Assembly: GCA_002897115.2 (NCBI GenBank)
Contig: BCIH01000010.1
Location: 620,243 to 633,421 of the forward strand
DNA from: Prototheca cutis
Taxonomy: Eukaryota; Chlorophyta; Trebouxiophyceae; Chlorellales; Chlorellaceae
DNA length: 13,179 nt
Direction of reading: 5' to 3'
The position numbers and the translations under genes were made by a program. The first letter of the stretch is position 1. Each line of letters begins with the position of its first letter. This document shows, in pieces, positions 1 to 9,200 of this stretch. Below the pieces are notes generated by a model. The model was given only the letters and a program-made list of their open reading frames with translations. It searched no databases and was not told the DNA's origin.

Positions 1-349
1 TCGCCTGCTGGAACGTGGGCCAGGACCTCTGGAAACGGGCACGGAAGTACGTCGTTTCGTCGTTGCGTGTTTTCCTCCTAGGGTAGCTGACCATGTAAAG
101 GAAGGCCTCGGCAAAGAACCTGGGACAGACGAACCGCGTTGCAAAGTCCGCACTGCCCGCCTCGTCCTCCTCAAGCAACACGAGCGCGGCAAAGTGCGAG
201 GCGTGCTGCTTCACGGGATGCATCTTTTGGACATACTGCTCCAGAGGCCGATGGAACAGGCGCTTCCAGGTCGCCAGCACCGACGCCTTGGCGGCCCTAA
301 AGACGCCCTTGAGCGCCTCCCGCCCGCGGCCCCAAAAGTCGCGGTCCAT
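1..349 (-). CDS. Unrecognised protein, N-terminal part, runs off the left edge
   Basis: An open frame reads leftward from an ATG at 349 to the window edge with no stop, giving about 116 residues. The start region has the motif MDRDFWGRGRE. Later stretches are HRPLEQYVQKMHP, a short acidic run (LLEEDE), FVCPRFFAEAFLYMVSYP and a basic run (RRKTRND). The frame stays open upstream of the ATG as far as the 560s, but this ATG is its first methionine and an equivalent ATG occurs in the duplicate at 632. I see no signal peptide or clear membrane span. The composition (aromatic residues, KR clusters, steady codon pattern) looks coding, but I do not recognise the family and propose no function. It could be a complete 5' exon or an internal exon preceded by an intron. 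Nearest neighbour is the divergent aminotransferase gene starting at 1214. Confidence 0.5.
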   Translation of the reverse strand, partial: MDRDFWGRGREALKGVFRAAKASVLATWKRLFHRPLEQYVQKMHPVKQHASHFAALVLLEEDEAGSADFATRFVCPRFFAEAFLYMVSYPRRKTRNDETTYFRARFQRSWPTFQQA

Positions 350-350
350 C
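249..350. repeat. Direct repeat unit A (coding copy)
   Basis: This segment matches 532-633 in the same orientation with an offset of 283 bases. Blocks such as the GACGCCTTG and CTCCCGCCCG words and CCCCAAAAGT are shared exactly. The match decays beyond 350 but traces remain to about 380 (GATGGGTG against AATGGGTG). Confidence 0.75.
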
Positions 351-515
351 GACCTCGCAATCCTGCTGTGATGATGGGTGGATGGATTGGGCAGGGCGGT
401 GTGAAGTCTCCCACCTTCGGCACCTTCGGTTGGGGGGCCGTTAGAATGCCAATGCGCACGGGACAGCACCGCCTTCCAGAACGGGAACTCACGAGCTGAT
501 GTCGACTTGGCTCTC

Positions 516-632
516 CTAGTCGTCCAGAAGACCGTGGAACCTGCGCTGCCAGGTCGCACGCACTGACGCCTTGACGGTCGTCATGGCGTTTTGGTGCACC
601 TCCCGCCCGCTACCCCAAAAGTTGCGGGCCAT
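516..632 (-). pseudogene. Diverged, truncated copy of the first exon of the left-edge gene
   Basis: An ATG at 632 opens a 38-codon frame that ends at a TAG (516-518). Aligned without gaps to the first 38 residues of the gene at 349, 19 positions are identical, including FWG, GRE, KASV, ATW and FH. The similarity is also plain at DNA level, with an offset of 283 bases. After the FHGLLDD stretch the frame stops where the other copy continues into its longer domain. It may be a dead fragment of a tandem duplication, or a short alternative first exon. The stop and the loss of downstream sequence favour a remnant. Confidence 0.5.
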
Positions 633-633
633 T
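532..633. repeat. Direct repeat unit B (degenerate copy)
   Basis: Partner of the repeat at 249-350. The matched part covers the start codon and about 34 codons of the unknown gene on the minus strand. A small indel lies just upstream of the start codon. Confidence 0.75.
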
Positions 634-638
634 CGCTT

Positions 639-663
639 TGCACCCGTCATTGTAATGGGTGCA
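639..663. repeat. Short inverted repeat (7-base arms)
   Basis: TGCACCC (639-645) and GGGTGCA (657-663) are perfect reverse complements around an 11-base loop. It sits just upstream of the duplicated exon start on the minus strand. No function is evident; it could arise by chance. Confidence 0.4.
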
Positions 664-1213
664 TGAAATAGATAGGTCAGCGGGGANTCCCCGTNTGTTG
701 TACCGACTTCCCACTGGCCGACCCGCCTCGGGAAACCTGGTGTCGTGCCAGGCTCAATGTCCAGGGCCTTTTAAAACCTCCTTGCACGACCTGCCCTGCC
801 TTTCAAAAAGGAACCCAACCCATCCTCTGAGCGATGTAGCTAGGGAATGCGGGGGCAAACAGGCATTTTGTTTGAGAAGTATGCCCTTGCTGTGCAGGTG
901 GGAGTCGACGAATCTCGAGAAGGCTTCATCATTTTTGCCCTGCACGGTACACACTGATGACGTCACGAGCAAGTCATGCCCGCGGCTCGTGTATCAGCAC
1001 CGTTCGAGGGGCTCTGGTCGGATACAAATGGCGCAGGAAATGTCCGAATCTAGTGTGCATCCGATCTTGTGTGCGCTCAGAGCCGTCATCCGTTTGTGAG
1101 GGTTGCCAGCTTGCGGAGTTGCCCAGTAGCGGCCGAAACGAGACCCGACACACCGCGACCGATTCTTCATCATCGCGGCCCAACCAACGAGTCTGACGTG
1201 CATTGCAACGATC
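664..1213. other. Upstream region between the unknown locus and the aminotransferase gene
   Basis: About 550 bases with no frame I can support as a gene; the open frames here lack recognisable motifs. There are two ambiguous bases, at 687 and 695. The first lies at the centre of a perfect palindrome, CGGGGA-N-TCCCCG (681-693). This region presumably holds the promoter and 5' leader of the aminotransferase gene; I see no clear TATA box. Confidence 0.4.
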
Positions 1214-3598
1214 ATGGCACATGAAAATGGCAGCAAGCAGGTCATGTCGCTGCGGGGCCAGCGGCTCGATCTGCTCAAGCCGGCCCCCCACTTTGCTGCC
1301 TTTATGAAAGCCTTCCAGAACCCATGGTGAGGGCTGCAATGGACGCAGGATTGGTGTGCTGATCCGAGAGTAACGTCGCGAGACAACTATTTTCGAAGTG
1401 TAGCTTGGGCGATGGCTTTCTTGCCTGAGGTGACTGGTGCATGCCTCACAATGCCCTGCTCCGCAAGTGATGCAGGAGTAAGGACAACCCGGAGGGCTAC
1501 GTCATTGTGTGTGTGGCAGAGAACAAGCTGCACAGCGATGCATTACTGGCAAAGATTCAGGATGTGATGTCCCAGCCCATCCCCAAATGGGTGCTCAACT
1601 ACACCCTGTGGGTCCCCATGGTGGTGTGTGCAGCGATTGGTTGATGGGCCTGCTGCTGGTACAGGAGAGGATGTCAGTCCTGGGCATCCCCCAGTTTCAT
1701 GGCCAGCGGTAAACCCTGAAACCCTTGTCACACTGACAGGCCAAAGGGCTCTCCCCAGCTGGTGTCGGCCGTGCGGGCCCTGCTGACGCACACCTTCTTA
1801 CAGGGTGTGGAAGTGCGAGACCAGGACCTGGTGCTCACCAGCGGCGTGACGTGCCTGCTGGAATCCCTGTTCTACCCACTGGCGGAAGAGGGAGAAGGCG
1901 TGCTGGTGCCTGCACCCTACTACCCAGCCTTTGACTCGGATCTGAAGGTGCGTGCATGTGGAGGAGTTGAGATACCATTGGCCATCGCGAGTGATCTGGG
2001 ATTTTGTGTGGCTGAAGCTGCGCTGCAACCAGAGCGTGCGGATCCACCAAACTAGCATGCAATGCCACCCACCGCTGTGCAGACGCGGTGTCAGGTGCAG
2101 CCGGTGGCATTCTATCTCGAGGAGGAGGGCAAGGTCCCGATTGCGGAGCAGCTCGACGTCGCGGTGGAGGCTTCCGCCAGGGACGGCAAGCCCATCCGGG
2201 CCCTGCTGCTCACCAATCCTAACAACCCCCTGGGCATCATCTACCGCACCGAGACAGTCCAGGAGATGATCCTGTGGGCCGCCGCGCGTGGCATCCACCT
2301 CGTCAGGTACACCAGGGCTTGATGACTTGGTTGGATTTGGTGGGGGTGTTGAAGGAAGCGAGAATCAGGGGCACCAACCAGGCAAGGGTCGTTCGATGCG
2401 TATGCGCCGGCCGGCGTCAGGGGAAGCGCGCTGCTCCCCCGTGCACAGCCACGCCTGTCATACGATCCGCGATCAGCAATGAAACCCGAAGCACCATCCC
2501 TTGCATCATCATGTGCAGCGATGAAATCTACGCGCTGACCGTGTACGGCAGCACCCCCTTTGTGAGCACGGCCGTGGTAGGCCAGCGGCTGGTGGAGGAG
2601 GGGAGGCTGACGCAGCAGGCGCTGGACGCCACGGTGCATGTGCTGTGGGGAGCCAGCAAGGACTTTGGCAGTTCTGGGCTCCGCCTGGGAGTGCTCTTCA
2701 CGCGCAGCCCCGAGCTGCAAAAGGTGGGGCCTTTTGGATGGTGACTGGACGGGGCCCTTAGTTGGGTTGTAAAAAGAAGGGGTGGGGGGTAGAAAGAGAG
2801 GAGGGAGGAGACGTGGTCCTCACCAAGCTGGAACCCAGCAAACATCTTTGCAACCGTCTCCCCTCTCCAGGCGTACGCAAGCTTGGCAATGTTTGGGATG
2901 CCCAGCAACCTGCTCCAGCATGCCATGGCGGAGACGTGGTCTGACCTGGAATGGGTGGACACCTGGGTGGCTGAGAACAACCACCAGATGGCATTGTCCT
3001 ATGACCACATCACGGGTAAGAGGGGACGGGGACGTTTCTGTACTGGTTATTTCATCCGAAACATCCACCACCCTGCAGCGCAGATGGCTGCGGACCGGCG
3101 AGGGTCCCCCCCGTTCATTGCCCACCCACCTCACTTCAACACGAGCACAGGCGAGCTGGAGGAAGCGGGCATCCCCTTTACACCAGCCTGTGCAGCCATG
3201 TTCCTCTGGCTGGACTTTAGGTGCATAGTAGTGGGTTGGAGTTGGGAGGTGGAGGCAGCATCCGTGATGAGATGGCATGGAGTTGGCGAATGGGCTTCAG
3301 GCGGGTGACTGGGCAGGGTTCTTCCCACGCAGTAGCTGCACCGAGACACAAAATGCTCACCACCAATGAAACACACACACGCAGGGCGTGGCTGACTGAG
3401 CCCACATGGGAGGCAGAGATGGAGCTGTGGGGGAAACTGTGCGACGAGGCCCGTGTCATCTTCACCCCCGGCCAGACATGTCATGCCGCGGAGCCGGGGT
3501 TCATGCGTTGCGTCTTCTCTTGGGTGCCCAAGGAGGCCTTCACAGAGGCAATCCACAGGATCACCCGGGTGCTGGGTCCTCGCAACAACGTCGCATGA
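1214..3598 (+). CDS. ACC synthase-like PLP-dependent aminotransferase (class I/II), eight exons
   Basis: Exons: 1214-1326, 1476-1607, 1740-1947, 2083-2306, 2519-2723, 2871-3015, 3151-3220, 3385-3598. They sum to 1311 bases (436 residues plus TGA), all introns are GT-AG and all phases agree. The ATG has A at -3 and G at +4. Fold-type I landmarks in order: VAENKL near the N-terminus, the PAPYYPAF region (about 139-146), NPNNP (196-200, cofactor Asn and Pro), SDEIYA (226-231, Asp and Tyr contact the pyridine ring), WGASKDFG with the Schiff-base Lys at 273, and a C-terminal CHAAEPGFMR with the substrate-carboxylate Arg at 407. The NP-GY-AEN start, SDEIYA and H--EPG are typical of the ACC synthase/ACS-like group, whose plant members turn S-adenosylmethionine into the ethylene precursor ACC. 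Many ACS-like proteins in other lineages lack that activity, so an ordinary aminotransferase or lyase remains possible. No targeting peptide is seen; cytosol is likely. It converges on the next gene. Confidence 0.9.
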
Positions 3599-3762
3599 TC
3601 CAGCAACAGCCGCGATTTCTTCTCTTCAATGGTTTCCTTGTTTGTCCGTGCAGCAATAATACGAATCCAACTATACTCACTGGCCCGTGTTTGAGAGTAG
3701 ATGAAATTTTGCGAGGCCGCACGACGGTCGAAGCAAAGTGCAGTGGGGTCCAAGAAACACTG

Positions 3763-3767
3763 TGTAA
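3763..3767 (+). terminator. Candidate poly(A) signal TGTAA of the aminotransferase gene
   Basis: TGTAA is the polyadenylation signal of many green algae. This one lies about 165 bases past the TGA at 3598, in the convergent interval before the end of the NAPE-PLD gene. A five-base word can occur by chance. No TGTAA is present on the opposite strand in this interval for the NAPE-PLD gene. Confidence 0.4.
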
Positions 3768-3891
3768 AACCCTGCCCACCAGAGCAAACTGTTGCATACA
3801 GGGTCGTGTTCGAGTCTCTGCAGATGTGTCAACAATTGCGGGGGAGGATGGATCCCAGAACGCCATGCCAGCACTCTGGATGGCTGGCATG

Positions 3892-5735
3892 TCAGCCAGT
3901 GTACACTGCAGGCTCTGTGACGTCCACGCCGCCCCCGGTGACGATGGATGCGCCGTGGCGCAGGCTCACGAACGCGTCTGGCGCCAGTTTGGCTTCCTCT
4001 GCCTCCGCCCGNAGCACGCCCGGCGGCTCGTCCATGGCTTCATCCGTCAACGGAAAGGTGCCCCAGTGGATGGCCAGGCTCCTCCGACTCCGCACGTCCC
4101 GGTGAATCTGCACCGCCTCCTTGGGGTCCACGTGCTGTGGAGGAGCAAGTGCATCCACAAAATGTCGGTTATGTCAGGATCCTGGGTCCGTGACTGGTGG
4201 CAAGCAGGTAATAATTTTTTGGGCTCTGCTTCCTGGGACAAACAGACCCGGTCAGGGAATGGAAGAACGACCCCATGCTCGATGGATCAATGTTACTACT
4301 CTGTATCCTGCATCCACGTCAGCACCACCCAGAATCATCGGGCACCGCCTTATCAACACACACGCACACACTCATACCTGGGGCCTCATGAACCAACGTG
4401 GCTCGTAGGCGGCAGTTGGGATTGCTGCCAGATCAAAGGGGCCCAGCTGCTCGCCAATCTCCTTGAACACGGTGCAGTATCCCGTGTCACCTGCAAACCA
4501 AAATCGCAGCTTGGAGCCCAGCACCGCCCAGCCGCCCCACAGCGTCTCGCACCACCTGGAGTTCGGGCCCAGACCTCCGCGAACCGTGGCATGCTGCGCC
4601 GGTGTCAACACCACCCGCACCACACTGCCGTCTGGCGCGGTGTGCTCCCGCTCCTCCCACCAGTCCAGTTCTTCGACGTTGTGAATGCCCTCGCGCGCAA
4701 ACCAGGGCCGCAGCCCGAGCGGTACGTACCAGCGCAGCCCGGCACCGTACCGGCGGTGCAGGGCCCGGACACTGGCCAAATCCAGGTGGTCTGTGTGCGA
4801 GTGTATTGGTCGGGCGGGGGTAGGGGGGAGAGCGGGGGTGGTGCCATCATTGTCAGACATTGCTTGTGCACAATCCCTCTTTACCATGCAGAATCCGGCC
4901 CCTGGAGAATGCTGACGATCCATCCTGAACCCCAGAACCCCAACCCGATACCTCACCATAGTGGTTGTGGGATATGAGGACAAAATCCAGATGCGGCAGG
5001 CCTGGCGCGTCAGGTCGAAAGGCCGGCGGGGTCACTCGTTTGGGCCCAGCCCACTGCACGGGCGAGGCACGCTGGCTAAAGACGGGGTCGGTGAGCCACG
5101 TCAAACCCTGCATCTGAACCAGCACTGTCGAGTGCCCGGCCCAGACTGCCTGGATGGCATCCCCTGTGGATTCGGGGAAATTGTGAGCAAGGGAGTGAGA
5201 ACCTCGAGCCAGCAAAAATTCCAGGCCAACCCAAGCCCCGTCAGCTTCCCGACAATCCCCAACTGCCGGCAGCCATGTCCACTTCTCTCCCCCCCTCCAC
5301 GTGTAACAGACACATGCATAATCAAGTAGATCCCTCCTCCTTTGCGCCCACTGACTTGGAGGGCTGGCTAGCGCAGCCCAGTCGATAGGGCAGTGCGGGA
5401 ACGCAGCGGCGTACTCGGCGTCGGTGGGCCGCGGAATGGACTTGAGATGGCCCATTGATTGCTCTTTTGTTCGAGAGGCCAGCCACCGAATGACGCTCCA
5501 CGCCGAAGGGGTCTGAAGTGCAAGGATCAACGGAGGCAGAGCCTGCATCGACATCCGCACAAACACAAGCCGTTTCCCTGCGCGACGGCTGCTGAAGGAG
5601 CAAGTGCCCATACAGGTGTCTCACCTTCCAGGTGTCCCACGGATTTTCGAATGTTAGCTTCTTGGATAAGATCCCAGTCGTGCGATGGTGTGCCGGGCGC
5701 TGCAGGGCCGCAGCTGCACTCCCGGAGGTCCCCAT
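3892..5735 (-). CDS. NAPEPLD: N-acylphosphatidylethanolamine-hydrolysing phospholipase D, five exons
   Basis: Exons in reading order: 5735-5625, 5512-5356, 5163-4957, 4790-4378, 4134-3892; 1131 bases, 376 residues plus TGA, with phases that agree. The enzyme cleaves N-acylphosphatidylethanolamine to N-acylethanolamine and phosphatidic acid at membranes. Family marks in order: HHRTTG and ENPWDTWK at the N-terminus, [31 protein letters not shown] (155-160, zinc ligands; the Asp159 codon is split by intron 3), [21 protein letters not shown] (His225), [16 protein letters not shown] (bridging Asp260), [25 protein letters not shown] and AIHWGTF (zinc His319). All expected metal ligands are present. 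Length is close to the animal enzyme (about 390). One base is ambiguous at 4011. The start is provisional: the frame is open upstream to 6014 and an alternative first exon can be drawn. It is divergent from TEL2. Confidence 0.92.
4357..4372. repeat. CA-rich simple repeat in NAPE-PLD intron 4
   Basis: An imperfect CA run lies next to the 5' splice site of this 243-base intron. A similar run (about 3369-3382) borders the 3' splice site of the last aminotransferase intron. Both are microsatellite-like and of no evident function. Confidence 0.5.
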
Positions 5736-6246
5736 GGATTCTGCACACCAGAGTTGAGCATACACAGGTCGGTATGCAGGTCGGTGTGCAGCCTTCGAGC
5801 GAGGAACCACCACTTGCCGCTGCCGTACTCCATTGCAGCAGCAGGGGCGCAATAATGCTTCCTCGTCACACAACCAAACGCACGTAAAAGGGCAGCAAGC
5901 GAGCCGATTCCCCAGGAGAACCTGGCTCGGCTTGCCGACATGCCTTGTCCCGGCTTGTCTGGGAACGAGCCAGAACTCCAACCACGCCTCGAATCCAGTC
6001 TCTCCAATGATCTACAGACAGGAAATACGGTCATTGATTGATGACAGTAGTCCCACACTTGCATGTCCTTTTGGCCGGTGACCCCCTCGTGAACATTACC
6101 TCATGGCTATTCCGGAGGTTCCGAATGGAGATCTTTTGGGTGTACAATGAATGGTGTGCGTGGGAATGAAACACGCAACAAACGCGGGTCGGATCCACTT
6201 TCCCCGTTAACTGGGCGGAGAAGATGAATCGAATCAGGCGGTGATA
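5736..6246. other. Shared divergent upstream region of NAPE-PLD and TEL2
   Basis: About 510 bases lie between the provisional NAPE-PLD start and the TEL2 start, so both promoters should be here. On the minus strand the NAPE-PLD frame stays open from 5735 back to 6014, where TAG preceded by a pyrimidine-rich run could be a 3' splice site. A second minus frame starts with an ATG at 5941 and encodes a basic, Ser/Ala/Arg-rich N-terminus. The part nearest TEL2 (about 6015-6246) shows no supported coding sequence and no obvious TATA box. Confidence 0.45.
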
Positions 6247-9200
6247 ATGATGGCTGCCGATGCCAGACTGCTGGACGAGCTTGGCTTCCGGCTGGCCGCC
6301 CTCGCCGGCCTTGCAAAGTCCCTGCAGCAGGTGCAAGCCGTGATCCAGCTGGGCACTTGGGCCTTTAGGGGTTCCCAGCTGTCGGATGCTGAAGTGAAAC
6401 AGTGTGCTGAGAGCCTCGATGACTTGTCAGCTGGGACTGCGGCCCTTGTCGGTGCCCTAACGCGCTCTGACGGCCAGCGGGCAAGGGCGCTGGCTTGGAA
6501 GGCCTGCAGGCAGGGTGTGGCCGCCTACAGCACGGCGTTGCTGGTGGTGGTAGGGAACAGATGGCTGCATCTGCTGCAGGCAGAGGCGCAAGAGCTGGTG
6601 GCTGCATGCTTCACAGATTGGTGGCGGGCGCTGCCCATGAACCAGCTCCTGAGGGTGACTGTCGAGTGAGTAGGGCTGTGGCTCTGGCGAACGTCTGCGG
6701 ATGACAGCAGGGCTTGGCAGTCTCCATTATTACGAGAATTGAATGAGCTGTCGGTGCTCACCATCCCCTCCACCACCCCACACTCCCAGGTGGCTTGAGG
6801 AAATCCAGCCCCGGCGGTTGGGTAGCGCCCAAGCGCCAGCAAGGGCAAATGCAACTCAAGTCGGCGCGGTCTCTGCCAGCCTGCCGGTCGACCTGCTGCG
6901 CACTCGACTGGGAACGGCCGATGCCATGAGTGCCTCGATGTGCACACTGCTGTCTGAGCTCGCTGCGGAGAGTGCCGAAGCTGGCGTGGGGCCCAAGGAC
7001 AACGACGACATGTCCACGCCATCCGCCAACAGCGCCAGCCAGGCCGCTGGCGCGCCTCTGATGGAAAGAATGGCCGGGTACCTGGCCACCATCCCAGACG
7101 TGGTGCTGGGCTGCGATGCGCCGGAGCTCGAGACCGAGACCTTTGTCCCCCGAGTGCTCCAGGCCCTGTCTCTGTTGACAATGCAAGGTGAGAACAGGAC
7201 CTCTGCAACGGTACTGGCCGTCTCCCTGTTGCAGCGTCTCTGCCGCAGGTCGCATGTGGCCGTGGCAGGCAGGGCGCTTGCTGACATTGCCTCCAGCGGA
7301 TTGACTGGCGTCGCCCCGAGTGCACCGACTGCCGCGGCGTTGCACCCCTCCAGCCCGCTGGCCTGGGTGCTTGAGGTTGAGGATGGCCGCTCCCAGAGCC
7401 GGGCGTTGCTGCACGCACTGCGGTGGCAAGACGGCGTCGACGGCTGTTCAGTCCTGACTGCCCTGGGCCCCGGTTTGGCAGTGGATCTCATTTCGGAACT
7501 TCTAACCGCACACGTTCTCCCACCTGATGCCATGCGGGCCTGCCTGCTGCATGCCAAGAAGAAGCCGCAGAACCCCAGCACGCCAACCCCTGGTCCATTC
7601 TACCGCCTCCTGGCTGCACTGGTGGACAACTGGGCAACCAGCAGCACGCAGGCGCCAGACAGGCAGGCCTGTTTGACCCTGGGTGTCGCCTTTGGCCTCG
7701 GGCTGACAGACAGGTGCGGGCTGGAGCGAGCTGGCTTCGGGCCGGGTTCCCTGGGGCCAGCTGGCCCAACCAGCACGGCGGCCAATGGTTTGATCCCGGT
7801 GCTTCTGTCAGGCATCTCGTCGCACCTGGGCAGCCCACTGCCCGAGGTCCGGCGGCGGGGCATGCGCGTGGGGCATGCACTGTCGAAGATCCTTGACCCC
7901 GGGGCCCCGGCCCTGTTTGCCGATGAACTGGAGACCACGGATGGGCATGAGCCAAACGAGGAGGCCTACTGGACTTGTGACAGACAACAGTCCGGCGGTG
8001 CAGTCGTCGTGATGGCGGCGCCAGCACAGCGTGCTCCCGCAAGGCCTGGCCCGGTCCCCATCGAGCCGGAGTTGGACGACCCCGAGGCTGGGCTGGATCC
8101 CGTTACAGACACCGACTCTGATGATGAAGCCTCTGAGATCGTCTTTGAACCCTATGACCTGGCAGAGTCCGATGAAGAAGGTGGGTGCAAGGGTTATGGG
8201 GTCTGCGGGGTAGTTTTTGCTGGTCAGAGGCGCGAGGTCTGATCGAGAGGGGATTCCTGGTTGATGTATGGGTGACACCTGCAGGGGCTGGAACAACGTC
8301 CCTTCCTGTAGGTCTCTGCAGACAGCTTCTTTTCTCTCTTACTGCACTCCAACTGTGCCACAGAGGAAGAACTGAGGAAAATGACGGTTCGGGGAATCAT
8401 CACGGGCCTCACAAAGATGGAATCCGACTGGAAGCTGGCGCTGCGCTCCCTTCGAGCGGCGGCTCGGGCGGCACAACTAAAGCCCGACGAACTTCCATAC
8501 AGTGCAGGTGCAGCTGGGTTGGGGTGTATGGGGCCTAAGAGGGAGGGATGGAGACTGTGTCGAGCTGTTTGTAGTCACCATCCTCTCAAGACTTTCACAA
8601 TCGTAAAAAAATCTTCCCCACCACAGACAAGCTGGTGAGGGCGCTGCTGCATGCAAGAGTGCCCGCGTGGGCGGACGAGGAGATGCCTGCCGGGAACCCC
8701 TCCGCTCAAGATCAACGCCTCGAGTACGTGATTGATACGGCCGGGACCGGATGGGCTGTACATCTGCGGGAGTATGTGAGCGTGTGGTGACATGTGTCAG
8801 GAAGACAATGCAGGCACGACTGACTGCCGCAGCCGCGCATGCAGTAACACAATCCAAAAAAACGATCGCCCTGCAACGAAACATATACAGTGCCATGGTG
8901 GGCACGGTGGTGGCTGCTCCGGAGCTGGCTGGCGTGTCCCTTGCGTCCGAGCTCTACAGCCCCAGTCTTGACACCCACCAGCGAGTGGCCCTGCTCTCCG
9001 TGCTGTCCTCTGCGGCCGGGGAGCTCGCAGCAGCGCCGGGAACTGGGCGAAACCGGGGCCTGGAAGGGGCCGGGTCACCCGCATCGCTGACCGCCACTCC
9101 GGGGTCCAGCCAGGGACCCGGGAAGGCAAGCCGCCAAGTGGGAACCGTTGTGTGGCGAGCCGGCAGGGCGCTGTCCCGGATGCAGCAGCAGGGCACCGGT

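Noticed and set aside
639..663. Transposon terminal inverted repeat or rho-independent terminator
   Set aside because: Arms are only seven bases, there is no T run, no partner elsewhere and no transposase gene; a bacterial terminator makes no sense in an intron-bearing genome.
659..1386. Several open frames of 70 to 146 codons on both strands
   Set aside because: They contain no domain, overlap each other in different frames, and some cross the first aminotransferase exon. Compositional noise is the simpler view.
3406..4977. A 523-codon plus-strand open frame
   Set aside because: It overlaps the last aminotransferase exon in another frame and then runs antisense to NAPE-PLD exons 4 and 5. 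It has no family motif, while the opposite strand has clear ones. It is a shadow of GC-rich coding sequence.
6525..7581. Long minus-strand open frames of 223 to 297 codons
   Set aside because: They are antisense to TEL2 exons 1 and 2, Arg/Pro/Ser-rich and without motifs. The plus frame matches TEL2 continuously.
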